Below are positions 47,512 to 56,254 of a stretch of 64,000 nucleotides of DNA, one piece after another. The stretch comes from Candidatus Tectomicrobia bacterium (GTDB lineage Bacteria; UBA8248): the NCBI GenBank assembly GCA_016192135.1, contig JACPUR010000004.1, positions 81,311-145,310 on the forward strand. The letters are read 5' to 3'. Under the pieces are notes generated by a model. The model saw only the letters and a program-made list of their open reading frames with translations. It was not told the origin of the DNA and did no database searches. Both the position numbers and the translations under genes were made by a program. Numbering within the stretch: position 1 is the stretch's first letter; the number at the start of each line of letters is the position of its first letter.

Positions 47512-48732
47512 TCACTCCTTCGGGCCCGCCTCGAAGGCGGGCGCGGTCAGGATCCCCAGGAGAGAGAGGGCCGCCAGCGCGTAGACGGCGGGGCCGAAGC
47601 CCCCGGCCAGGTCGCGCAGCGCCCCCGCCGCCCAGGGGCCGATGAAGCCTCCCAGGTAGCCCACCCCGATGATGAGGCCCCCCGCCGTCCCTGCATGGGC
47701 GCGCTCCACCCGGCGGGCCGGGAAGGCCAGGCAGAGCAGGAACCAGAAGTTCGTCGAGAAGCCGAGGAGGGCCGGGCCCGCCGCCGCGAGCCAGGGCCCG
47801 CCGGGGGGCATCGCCGCGAGGCCCGCCGCCGTCAGGAGGGCGCAGGCCGCGATCATCCTCCGGTCGCCGCCGATGGCGCGGGCCGCCGGCACCGTCGCCA
47901 GCACCGCCGCCACCCCGAGCCAGGGCATGAGGGAGACGAGCCCGGCCGCCCCGGCCGGGCTCCAGCCCTTCCCGGCGAGGAGGGAGGAGAGCCAGCCGAG
48001 GCCGGTGTAGAAGACGAGGTTGTTGATGAAGAGGGAGGCCGCCACCCCCCACACCGCCGGGTTGCGCAGCACCGCCTGGGAGAGGCTCGCGGAGGAAGGA
48101 GGCGCCTCCGCCTCCTCCTCCCCGCCCGATCCCACCGCCCCCCAGAGCAGGAGGGCCGCCCCCAGCAGGAGCGCCCAGGCGAGGTAGCCCCCGCGCCAGA
48201 CGGCGCCCGAAGCCCCGGGAGAGAGCCAGGGGCCGAGCGCTCCGCCCATCAGGTGGGAGAGGGCCACCCCGCACCCCGCCCCGCTGACGAGCGAGACGGT
48301 GTAGAGCGTCGCCCCCAGGCTCCGCCGCCCGGGGGGGACACCGCCGCTCACGATCTTGGGCAGGACGGGGAAGATGAGCCCCATCCCCGCCCCGACCAGG
48401 GCCGTCCCCAGCGCCACGCCCCCGAAGCCCCCCGCCCAGGCGCGGCCGCCCCCGCCGATCAGCACCAGGAGCCCCCCCGCCATGAGCACGCGCCGCGCCC
48501 CGAGGAGGTCCACCACGCGGCCCCCGGCCACGGCGAAGAAGGCGATCAGCGGGAAGGGGATGGAGAGGAGGAAGCCGCCCTGCGCGTAGGTGAGGCCCAG
48601 GTCCGCGCGGATGCGCTCGATGAGGCCGCTCGTGGCGACGAGGGAGCCGAAGGCCGCGAGCGCGGCGGCGCAGGCCGACCCCAGGGGCCAGCCCCAGTGG
48701 AGGGGACGGCGGGATGTCGGGCCTTCTCTCAC
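47512..48732 (-). CDS. Major facilitator superfamily transporter
   Basis: 406 residues, twelve membrane helices. MFS features: GRVVDLLGARRVLMAGG after helix 2 (the motif A loop), ALVGAGMGLIFPVLPKIV, and a second half beginning NPAVWGVAASLFINNLVFYTG. Substrate unknown; the form resembles the cyanate/nitrate-type MFS group. GTG at 48732 overlaps the stop of the upstream membrane-protein gene (GTGA, 48729-48732), so the three genes 51655 to 47512 form one translationally coupled unit. Confidence 0.85.
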   Translation of the reverse strand: MREGPTSRRPLHWGWPLGSACAAALAAFGSLVATSGLIERIRADLGLTYAQGGFLLSIPFPLIAFFAVAGGRVVDLLGARRVLMAGGLLVLIGGGGRAWAGGFGGVALGTALVGAGMGLIFPVLPKIVSGGVPPGRRSLGATLYTVSLVSGAGCGVALSHLMGGALGPWLSPGASGAVWRGGYLAWALLLGAALLLWGAVGSGGEEEAEAPPSSASLSQAVLRNPAVWGVAASLFINNLVFYTGLGWLSSLLAGKGWSPAGAAGLVSLMPWLGVAAVLATVPAARAIGGDRRMIAACALLTAAGLAAMPPGGPWLAAAGPALLGFSTNFWFLLCLAFPARRVERAHAGTAGGLIIGVGYLGGFIGPWAAGALRDLAGGFGPAVYALAALSLLGILTAPAFEAGPKE

Positions 48733-49736
48733 CTCGCGGCCCGCCCCCCGGTCTCGGCCCGCACCGTCTTGGGCGGGCCCGGGCGGGAGGCGCCCTCCAC
48801 CCCGGCGCGCACCCAGCCCGCCGTCAGCGCGACCGCCGCCAGCAGGGCGGCCGCGGCCAGGCCCGCCCGGGGGGCGCTCCCCTTGCGCCGCAGCGCGCTC
48901 ACCGCCACCTCCAGCAGGAAGATGGCCGACGCCACGAGCAGGGCGACGCCGATGAGCAGCGGCCGGCCCCCGCCGTAGAAGGTGGCCCGCACCCAGGCCG
49001 GTCCCTTCGAGCCCACCCAGGCGGCCCCGAGCAGTATCTGCAGCGCCGAGGACGCCAGCACGCACGCCGCGCCCCAGCGGATGAGGCGGGCGCCCGCGCT
49101 CAGGGGGACGGAGCTCTCCCAGCGGAACGCCCCGCGGCCCGCCAGCATCAGGGCCACCCCTCCGGCGGCCCCCGCGCCCAGGGCGTGGTGCAGGGTGAAC
49201 AGCGCCGCCCCCGGCTGCCGGAAGATCACCCACGGGTTCTCCGCCACGAGCGGCCAGAGCGCGGGCGCCGACGCCGCCGCTTCGGCGCTCTCGCGCACCG
49301 CCGCCAGCAGGAGGGCCAGGAGCCCCGCGGCCGCGCCGCAGGCGGTGCGCGCGGCGGGCGGCCTTCCTCTCCATCCCCAGTCCGAGGCGTAGAGAAGGAC
49401 CAGCGCCGCGTAAGCCGTCCCCGCCAGCCAGGCCCAGGGCAGGACCGGAGCCAGCCAGATCAGCAGGGGCAGCAGCCGGTCCGGCTTCCGGACCAGGGCC
49501 AGGAGCATCGTTCCCGCGGCCGCGGCAGCCAGGACGCCCAGGTTGGCCACCGCCGCCTCGCCCAGGCGGGCCGCCGCCTCGCGGTCCTCGGGCCTCCCCC
49601 GCCTCCCGCTCCAGAATTCCAGGTGGGCCGCGGCCAGCGGCAGCGAGATGCCGGCCCACAGCGACGCGGCCAGGGCCACCTCCAGCAGCGTCCCGAGGAT
49701 GCGCCCGCCGTCGAGCCCCGCGATGAGCGCCGTCAT
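48729..49736 (-). CDS. Polytopic membrane protein, partner of the haem-containing protein
   Basis: 335 residues with about eight hydrophobic segments. It shares a layout with the first 300 residues of the upstream protein (small first helix pair, a charged loop, then long Ala/Leu-rich helices), suggesting divergent paralogues. Histidines in AAAHLEFWSGRRG and FTLHHALGAGAAGG could ligate haem. ATG at 49736 overlaps the upstream stop (ATGA) and its own stop overlaps the MFS start. I see no CydA or known quinol-oxidase signature. Confidence 0.65.
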   Translation of the reverse strand: MTALIAGLDGGRILGTLLEVALAASLWAGISLPLAAAHLEFWSGRRGRPEDREAAARLGEAAVANLGVLAAAAAGTMLLALVRKPDRLLPLLIWLAPVLPWAWLAGTAYAALVLLYASDWGWRGRPPAARTACGAAAGLLALLLAAVRESAEAAASAPALWPLVAENPWVIFRQPGAALFTLHHALGAGAAGGVALMLAGRGAFRWESSVPLSAGARLIRWGAACVLASSALQILLGAAWVGSKGPAWVRATFYGGGRPLLIGVALLVASAIFLLEVAVSALRRKGSAPRAGLAAAALLAAVALTAGWVRAGVEGASRPGPPKTVRAETGGRAAR

Positions 49737-51655
49737 GGTCCGGGCACCCCCGGGCTGCCGCTCCCGCCGCCCGGAGGGGGCGCAGGCGCGGGCGGGGCCG
49801 GAGGCGGCGGGACGGGCCGCGGCTCCTCCCGCCGCTGGGATGGCGCGGGCTCCGGCGCGACGGGCGGAACCGGCTGGATGGGCGCGACCGGCGGCACCGG
49901 AGCGGGGGCGGGAAGCCTGGGCGGGGGGATCTCGGGCGGGCGGGGCGGGGTAGTGGAAGGCCCGGGCTGGCCCTCGGGGATGGGCGGGCCGGCGGGCGCG
50001 GAGGAGGGCTTCGGGGCGGGTGGGATTTGTGGCGGCTGCGGGGCGGGCGGGCCCGAGGGCGAGGGCGGCGCGGGAGCAGCCTGAGGCGCGGGAGGAGCGG
50101 CCGGGGCCTGGACCGGGGGGGTCTCCGGCGCGGGGGCGGCGGGCTCGCCCTTGGGGGCGGGCTGGCCGAGAGGGGCGGGCTGGCCCTTGGAGGCCGGGTC
50201 CCCCAGGCGCGCCGGATCGCCCTGCTTGGCGGGCTGGCCGGGGGAGGCGGGCTGGCCCAGGGGGGCCGGCTGCCCCGTGAGGGGCCCCTGCCGGGGCGCG
50301 GCCGCAGCCGGGGCGGGCGGCTTTTTCTCTTCTTCCTTCTTCTTCGGGGGCGCGGGAGGGGCGGGCTTGGGGGGCGGGGCGGGGACGGCGAGGGCCACCC
50401 CGGCCCCCTTCAGCATCCCCTCGATGTGGGAGGCCACCGCCTTCATCTCCTCGTCCGATCCGGCGAAGGCCGGGAAGGCCGGATGCCGCTTCTCCATCTC
50501 CCCGAGGAAGCGCAGCGGCGCGCCCTGCTCCCGGAAGGGGGGGAGCCCGCCCGCGCCCTCTTTCCAGGCGGGATGGCAGGGGCCGCACTCGGCCCGGAAG
50601 ACGAGGGCGCCCAGCTCCGGCGGGGCGGGCCGCTCCTCCCCCGGCCGCCAGGGGGCCGGGCGCCAGAAGCCCTCCCGGCGGAGCTCCGGAATCTCCGAGA
50701 CGAGGACCCCGTTCCGGTACATGCCGCCCCGGATGAGGAAGGGCCCCCGCGCCTCCGCCCCCGCGAGCTGGACGAGCGCGGGCGACAGCGCCGCGGCGAG
50801 CAGGGCGAGGAGCGCCCCGGATCGGCTCAGCCTGCGGGGGTCGCGGACGGCGCACCGGTAGAGATACATCCCGAGCCCCGCTTGGAGGGCGAGGGCCGCC
50901 CCGGCCAGCGCGAGGAAGGTCCGGGCCTCCTCCGGCGAGATCGAATAGGCCCACCACGCCGCGCCCGCCGCCCCGGCCCACGCCGCGGGGGCCCCCCAGG
51001 AGCCCAGCGCCCGCGCCAGCGCCAGCCGCCAGGGGGCGTCGCGCTGGCCCGCGGCGGCTGCGAGGCCCGCCGCGGCCGCGAGGGCGATCGCCTCCGCCGC
51101 CCAGAGCAGGGCCGCGGGCGGCGCGGAAGGGTGCAGGAGGGCATGCCGCAGGGCGCGCGACTCCAGCCAGACTCCCGGGCTCGCGGGGAACGATCCGAGC
51201 GAGGCGAGCACCAGGGCGCCCGCCCAGATTCCCGCGGCGGCGGCGGCGCCCGACGCGAGATGCAGGCGCCCTCCCCCGCGCCCGTTCCTCCAGCCGAAGG
51301 CGTAGAGGGCGAGGCAGAGCGTTCCCGCGAGGGCGAGGAGGGCGCCCGCCCCCAGGGCGGGCCCGAAGGCCGCCGCCAGGCGCTCCGCCGCCCGGGGCCA
51401 GAGCACCATCTCCCCCAGCCAGGCGCCCCCTCCCGCGAGGAAGGCCCCGAGGAGGAGCACCAGCGTCCAGCGGGCGTCCCGCTCCGCGAGCCGGCCCCAC
51501 CGGGGGTCCAGGCTGCGGCCCGCCTCGAGGGCGGGCAGGAGCATGAGGACGGCCCCCCCGGCCGCCAGCGCGGCGCCCAATCCAAAAAGGTAGCGGAGCG
51601 CGGGGAGGAGGACGCTCGGGACGAGGGCCGGGACATCGGCTTCGGGAAACGGCAC
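49733..51655 (-). CDS. Membrane cytochrome c-like protein with long proline-rich tail
   Basis: 640 residues in three parts. Residues 1 to about 300 contain eight or so Ala/Leu-rich membrane helices. Residues about 345-420 form a small c-type cytochrome domain with one haem site, AECGPCHPAW (C357-G-P-C360-H361), and possible Met ligands near EMEKRHPAF or DEEMKAV. Residues about 424-640 are a Pro/Ala/Gln tail with repeated GQPAPLGQPASPGQPAKQGD units, similar to collagen-like or cell-wall-spanning linkers. It probably sits in the inner membrane with the haem and tail in the periplasm. GTG at 51655 follows AGGGG. First gene of the unit with the paralogous membrane protein and MFS. No matching family recalled. 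Confidence 0.7.
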   Translation of the reverse strand: MPFPEADVPALVPSVLLPALRYLFGLGAALAAGGAVLMLLPALEAGRSLDPRWGRLAERDARWTLVLLLGAFLAGGGAWLGEMVLWPRAAERLAAAFGPALGAGALLALAGTLCLALYAFGWRNGRGGGRLHLASGAAAAAGIWAGALVLASLGSFPASPGVWLESRALRHALLHPSAPPAALLWAAEAIALAAAAGLAAAAGQRDAPWRLALARALGSWGAPAAWAGAAGAAWWAYSISPEEARTFLALAGAALALQAGLGMYLYRCAVRDPRRLSRSGALLALLAAALSPALVQLAGAEARGPFLIRGGMYRNGVLVSEIPELRREGFWRPAPWRPGEERPAPPELGALVFRAECGPCHPAWKEGAGGLPPFREQGAPLRFLGEMEKRHPAFPAFAGSDEEMKAVASHIEGMLKGAGVALAVPAPPPKPAPPAPPKKKEEEKKPPAPAAAAPRQGPLTGQPAPLGQPASPGQPAKQGDPARLGDPASKGQPAPLGQPAPKGEPAAPAPETPPVQAPAAPPAPQAAPAPPSPSGPPAPQPPQIPPAPKPSSAPAGPPIPEGQPGPSTTPPRPPEIPPPRLPAPAPVPPVAPIQPVPPVAPEPAPSQRREEPRPVPPPPAPPAPAPPPGGGSGSPGVPGP

Positions 51656-51706
51656 GAAACGATCCCCTGACAGGACGGCGGAAAAAAGGGATGCCCGGAT
51701 GGAATG

Positions 51707-52825
51707 CTACACCAAGGCGGCTCCCTTCGCCCGGTAGAGATCGAGCTTCTCCTCGTCGAGACGCACCCCCAGGCCGGGCTCCCGGGGCACGGCGAGGCGT
51801 CCGGCGCCGATGTCGAGGGGCCGGTCCACCACGTCGTCCCGCATCTTGTCGGGGCCCACGGACTCGATCGCCCTGAGGAAGGCCGCGGAGGTCGCGGCGA
51901 GGTGGATCTCGGCCAGGGTGTAGGCCGTGAGACCGAAGCCGTGCCCGATGACGAGCTTCAGGCCCGCCGCCTCGGCCGTGGCCGCCATCTCGCGCGCAGG
52001 GAGGAGGCCTCCCTGCTTGAGGATCTTGAGCTTCACGATGTCCGCCGCCCCGGCCCGGATGATCCGCAGCAGGCTCTCGTGGCCGTACACGCACTCGTCC
52101 GCCATGACCGGGAAGCCGATGGCGCGGCGAATGCGCGCCATGCCCTCGAGGTCCGCGCGCGGGACGGGCTGCTCGAAGAGGGAGGGCGCGGCCCCGCGCA
52201 CCTCGCGGGCGAAGGCCACCGCGTCCTCCACCCGGGCGTAGGACTCGTTCGCGTCGATGCGGATCTCGAAGTCCCGGCCCGCCGCCTCGCGCACCGCGAG
52301 CACCCGGGCGGCGTCCGCCTCCACGTCCCCCCCAGCCTTCACCTTGGCCGAGATCCAGCCCCGCTTCTTGTAGGCGCTCGCCTCGCGGGCGGCCTCCTCC
52401 GGGCCCAGGATGCCGATCCAGCCGTTGAAGAAGACCTCCTCCACCACCGCCCCGCCCAGGAGCTCGTGGAGGGGGACGCCCAGCGCCCGGGCGTGGAGGT
52501 CGGCCAGGGCCATGGCGAGGGCGGCCTTGGCCTCGTAGAGGCCCTCCGCCGCCTCGTCCATCAACCGCGCGGCGGCGCGGGCGCGCCTGGGGTCGGCCCC
52601 CAGCAGCGCGGGGCCCAGGCGGCGCTCGATCGCCTCCGCCGTCTCGTCCCGCCCCCCCGAGGAGTAGCCCTTGAAGGGCTCGGCGTCCCCCACCCCCTCG
52701 AAGCCGTCGTCGGTGCGCAGGCGCACGAGGCAGCAGGGCTGGACGTCGTGGTTGTGGAAGGCGTTCCTGAAGAAGCCCCGCATGGGCATGTCCACGCGGA
52801 AGACCTCGACCGAGGCCACCTTCAT
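51707..52825 (-). CDS. Enolase-superfamily enzyme (mandelate racemase / muconate lactonizing type)
   Basis: 372 residues from ATG at 52825 with GGAGAGGG upstream. The barrel carries the superfamily residues: KxK motif in GWISAKVKAGG, metal-binding Asp in EIRIDANESY, Glu in SLFEQPVPRADL, Glu in VMADECVYGHES, and Lys in DIVKLKILKQGG. This KxK plus K pattern is that of the muconate lactonizing enzyme subgroup, which includes cycloisomerases, racemases, dipeptide epimerases and o-succinylbenzoate synthase. Actual substrate not evident; 39 bp downstream of the addA stop on the same strand. Confidence 0.88.
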   Translation of the reverse strand: MKVASVEVFRVDMPMRGFFRNAFHNHDVQPCCLVRLRTDDGFEGVGDAEPFKGYSSGGRDETAEAIERRLGPALLGADPRRARAAARLMDEAAEGLYEAKAALAMALADLHARALGVPLHELLGGAVVEEVFFNGWIGILGPEEAAREASAYKKRGWISAKVKAGGDVEADAARVLAVREAAGRDFEIRIDANESYARVEDAVAFAREVRGAAPSLFEQPVPRADLEGMARIRRAIGFPVMADECVYGHESLLRIIRAGAADIVKLKILKQGGLLPAREMAATAEAAGLKLVIGHGFGLTAYTLAEIHLAATSAAFLRAIESVGPDKMRDDVVDRPLDIGAGRLAVPREPGLGVRLDEEKLDLYRAKGAALV

Positions 52826-52864
52826 GTCCCTCTCCCCGATACGCGGCACAATGAAAAAAGAATC

Positions 52865-55800
52865 TTAGCAGATATCGGCTGGCGTCCCCTGCCCGTCCTC
52901 CCGGACGGCCCGGCGCCCCCGCTCCCGGAACGCCTCGTCCACCGGGAAGGCGTGCTCCGCCCCGGGCCGCAGGAAGGAGAAGACCACCTCCTTCACCTTC
53001 TTCCCCGAGGCCGCCTCCAGGCACAGCGCGTAGGCCGCGCCCTGGGGGGCGTAGCGGGCGGCGCGCGCGGGAACATCCCCGGCCTTCGCGTCGTCCGTCT
53101 TGAAGTCCCCGATCACGAGCCCCTCCCCCTCCTCGAACACGAGGTCGGCGAAGCCCCGGACCAGCCGGCCCTCCACCCGGGCGAAAAACGAGAACTCCCG
53201 CCACGCGCGCGGGGCGGCCGCCGCCCGCTGGAGCAGCCTTCCCGCCGCCCCCTTGCGGATCAGCTCCAGGGCCTCCCGCGCCGCCGCCTCGTCCAGTCCC
53301 TTCTCGCGGGCCAGGGCGCGGGCCTGTGCCTCCCACTCACCGGGCGGGATGGAGCCAACCCCGGCCAGGAGGGCATGCGCGAGGGCGCCGAAGGCGAGGC
53401 TCCGCTCGCGGCCGGTCCCGTCCGCCCCGGCGTAGCGCTCGCTCTCCCGGGAGCCCTCCTCGTGCTCCGCCAGGCGGCTGGGGGCGAGCGGGGGCCGCCA
53501 GGCGGGAGGCGCCTTCAGCTCCGCCAGGCGCCCCTCCAGCTCCGCCTGCATGCGGCGCCCCTCGTCAATCTTCCGCTCGTCCGGCTCGAAGGCGGAGGGC
53601 GGCAGGCGGAAGTAGCTCTCCGGCTCTTCCGCCCGGGGAGTCTCCATCTCCAGCAGGCGCACCGGCCCGAAGCCTCCCTTCCGCAGCGCCTCGATCGTCA
53701 CCCCGCCCTTCGCCATGAGCGCCCAGGCGTCGTTCCTGTCCGAAAAGAGGGGAAGCATCAGGTAATCCCGCGCCCGCGTGGCGGCAACGTAGAGCAGGCG
53801 GACCTGCTCGGCCTCCCAGAAGCGCCGCTCCCGCTCCTCCGCCCGGGCGAACCCCAGGCTCTCCACGGACCAGATATTCTCCTTCCCGTTCTTCTCGTAG
53901 AACCCGATCTCGACCCGGTTCTCGCTCCGGTCGGCGAGCCAGACCCGCTTCCGGAACCCCTCCCGCCCCCCCAGGTCCGCCAGGGCCACGACGGGGAACT
54001 CCAGGCCCTTGGCCGAGTGCATGCTCATGAAGCGGACGGCCTCCGCCCCGGCGCCCCCGGCCTCCGCCTCGGGCTCCCGGGCCTTCTTCCCGAGCGCCAC
54101 CTGGGCGTCCAGGAAGGCGCTGAACTCCTCCGCCGCGCGCGCCCCTCCCCCCTCATACTCGAAGGCCAGGTCCAGGAGCTTGAGGAGGTTGGCCGCCCGC
54201 TGCTCCCCCTGGAAGGTGGAGAGGAAGAGCTCGAAGGCCCGGGTGCGCCGGAAGATCTCGCCCAGGAGGGCGCGGGCGCTCATCCCGCCGCGCAGGGCGT
54301 GGAGCTCCCCGATCTCCTTCGCCGCCGCCGCCCACCCGGGCGAGGGCGAGAGGCCCGGCATGAAAGCGCGCGCCAGGTCGGTGTCCGCGAAGCCGTAAAG
54401 AGGCGAGCGCAGCGCCGCCGCGAGAGCGAGCTTGTCGGCGGGGCGCAGGACGGCCCGCAGCACGGCCGCCGCCGCGGCCACCTCGGCCCGGTCGTAGAAG
54501 CCCCGCCCGCCCTCCGAGACGACCGGCACCCCCGCCGCCCGGAAGGCCTCCTCGTACTCGGCGTAGCCCGTCCGCGCCCGGAAGAGGAGAGCCACGTCCC
54601 CGTAGCCCAGAGGCCGCCGCCCCCCGCCCGGCGCGGGGATCTCGGGCCGCTCGTCCTCGACGAGCCGCCTCACGGCGGAGGCGAGGAGAGCGGCCTCTTT
54701 CTTGCGGCGCGCCTCGGCGCCGTCCGGCTTCCCGGCCTCCGGCGCCTCGCCCTCTTCGCCGGAAGAACGCTCCGCCTCGTCCTCCTCTCCCTGCGCTTCC
54801 TTCGCGTCCGCATCCTTGGGCGCCAGGAGCAGGACGCGCGGGCCCTCCTCCTCCCGGTCCGCCTCGAGCGGGATGTACGCCGCCTGGAAGTCCCCGTCCT
54901 TGGCGATGAGCCGCCCGAAGATCCCGTTCACCACTTGGATGACGCCCGGCGCGCTGCGGAAGTTCTGGGTGATGGCGAGGACCTTCCCCCCGCTGCGCTC
55001 GACGATCCTCTTCGCCTCCTCGTAGACGGCGATGTCGGCCCGGCGGAAGCGGTAGATGGCCTGCTTGGGGTCCCCGACGAGGAAGAGGCCGCCCCCCGCG
55101 AGCCTCGCCCCGCGCCAGTCCTCCGGGCAGGGCTCGCCCGAGGCCAGCAGGAAGACCAGCTCCACCTGGAGGGGGTCGGTGTCCTGGAACTCGTCCACCA
55201 GGAAGTGCGCCCAGCGACGCCGGAATTCCCCGCGCGCCCCGGCGCTCCCGCGCACGAGCCGGACGGCGCGGTGGAGGATGTCCTGGTAGGTGAGCAGCCC
55301 CTCCTCCGCCGCCGCGCGCCCGAGGCGCCCGGCGAAGTCGCGCAGGGAGGCGATCGCCCCGGCCAGGATCTCCTGCCCCGCCTCGGCGCAGGCCTCCCGC
55401 AGGAAGGCGTCGTAGCCGTCGCGGAAGGGCTTGATGCCTCCGCTCCACCGCTTGGGGCTGCCGACTTTCTTGTTGAGCCTGAGCGAGGGCCGCCAGAGCG
55501 AGCGGAGGAGATCGGGCGCGGAGGCGCGCGGCAGGGCGCCCATCCACTCCGCGACCCGCGCCACCTCGGCGTAGGCCTTGTCGGAGCGGTCGAGGCACTC
55601 CGCGTCCGCGAGGGCCGCCCAGCGGGCGTGGCAGGCGCGCACCCTCTCCATGAGCTCTCCGGACGAGAGGTCCCGCGCCCGGGGGAAGCCCTCCCGGAGC
55701 TCGGGGAGCTCCAGGAGGCTGTCGCGCAGCGCGGTGAGGTGGCCGAGGGAGAGGCCGAGCGAGAGGAAGGCCTCGATCCCCTCGTCCCCCCGGGTGAAGC

Positions 55801-56254
55801 GCTCCGCGAGCCACTCCTGCCAGAGGCGGTCCCGCAGCGCCTCGTGGGCGACGATATCCACCTCCCCCGCGCCGGGGGCGAGGCCGGCCTCCAGTGCCCT
55901 CTCGCGCAGCAGGCGCAGGGCGAAGCCGTGGATGGTGGAGATCTGGGCCTGATCGATCCCCTCGAGCGCCGCCCGCAGGCGCTCCCGCGCGCCCGGGTCC
56001 CGCGCCCCGCCCAGCCGATCCCGCAGCCCCTTGCGGACCCGCTCCCTCAGCTCGGCCGCGGCCTTGAGGGTGAAGGTGATGGCGGCGATGGCGTCGAGCC
56101 GCGCACCCCCGCTCTCGACGAGGTGGACCACCCGGTCCACCAGGAGGCGCGTCTTGCCCGTGCCCGCCCCCGCCTCGACGAGGACGGGGCCCTCCGTCCA
56201 GGTGACGGCGAGATCGCGCGCCTCCTGATCGGCGAGGGGCTTGCGCCGGCTCAT
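52865..56254 (-). CDS. addA: AddA-like helicase-nuclease (UvrD/RecB family)
   Basis: 1,129 residues from ATG at 56254, overlapping the addB stop (ATGA). SF1 helicase motifs: Walker A VEAGAGTGKT (26-35), ISTIHGFALRLLRERA, DEFQDTD (354-360), GDPKQAIYRFRRAD, QNFRSAPGVI, and MSMHSAKGLEFPVV with YVAATRARDYLML. The C-terminal RecB-type nuclease domain has GFADLVFEEGEGLVIGDFKT (about 1035-1055). With AddB it resects double-strand DNA ends for RecA-dependent repair. An acidic Glu/Asp/Ala-rich insert (EGEEDEAERSSGEEGEAPEAG) interrupts domain 2A. Length is a little under that of Bacillus AddA. Confidence 0.92.
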   Translation of the reverse strand: MSRRKPLADQEARDLAVTWTEGPVLVEAGAGTGKTRLLVDRVVHLVESGGARLDAIAAITFTLKAAAELRERVRKGLRDRLGGARDPGARERLRAALEGIDQAQISTIHGFALRLLRERALEAGLAPGAGEVDIVAHEALRDRLWQEWLAERFTRGDEGIEAFLSLGLSLGHLTALRDSLLELPELREGFPRARDLSSGELMERVRACHARWAALADAECLDRSDKAYAEVARVAEWMGALPRASAPDLLRSLWRPSLRLNKKVGSPKRWSGGIKPFRDGYDAFLREACAEAGQEILAGAIASLRDFAGRLGRAAAEEGLLTYQDILHRAVRLVRGSAGARGEFRRRWAHFLVDEFQDTDPLQVELVFLLASGEPCPEDWRGARLAGGGLFLVGDPKQAIYRFRRADIAVYEEAKRIVERSGGKVLAITQNFRSAPGVIQVVNGIFGRLIAKDGDFQAAYIPLEADREEEGPRVLLLAPKDADAKEAQGEEDEAERSSGEEGEAPEAGKPDGAEARRKKEAALLASAVRRLVEDERPEIPAPGGGRRPLGYGDVALLFRARTGYAEYEEAFRAAGVPVVSEGGRGFYDRAEVAAAAAVLRAVLRPADKLALAAALRSPLYGFADTDLARAFMPGLSPSPGWAAAAKEIGELHALRGGMSARALLGEIFRRTRAFELFLSTFQGEQRAANLLKLLDLAFEYEGGGARAAEEFSAFLDAQVALGKKAREPEAEAGGAGAEAVRFMSMHSAKGLEFPVVALADLGGREGFRKRVWLADRSENRVEIGFYEKNGKENIWSVESLGFARAEERERRFWEAEQVRLLYVAATRARDYLMLPLFSDRNDAWALMAKGGVTIEALRKGGFGPVRLLEMETPRAEEPESYFRLPPSAFEPDERKIDEGRRMQAELEGRLAELKAPPAWRPPLAPSRLAEHEEGSRESERYAGADGTGRERSLAFGALAHALLAGVGSIPPGEWEAQARALAREKGLDEAAAREALELIRKGAAGRLLQRAAAAPRAWREFSFFARVEGRLVRGFADLVFEEGEGLVIGDFKTDDAKAGDVPARAARYAPQGAAYALCLEAASGKKVKEVVFSFLRPGAEHAFPVDEAFRERGRRAVREDGQGTPADIC

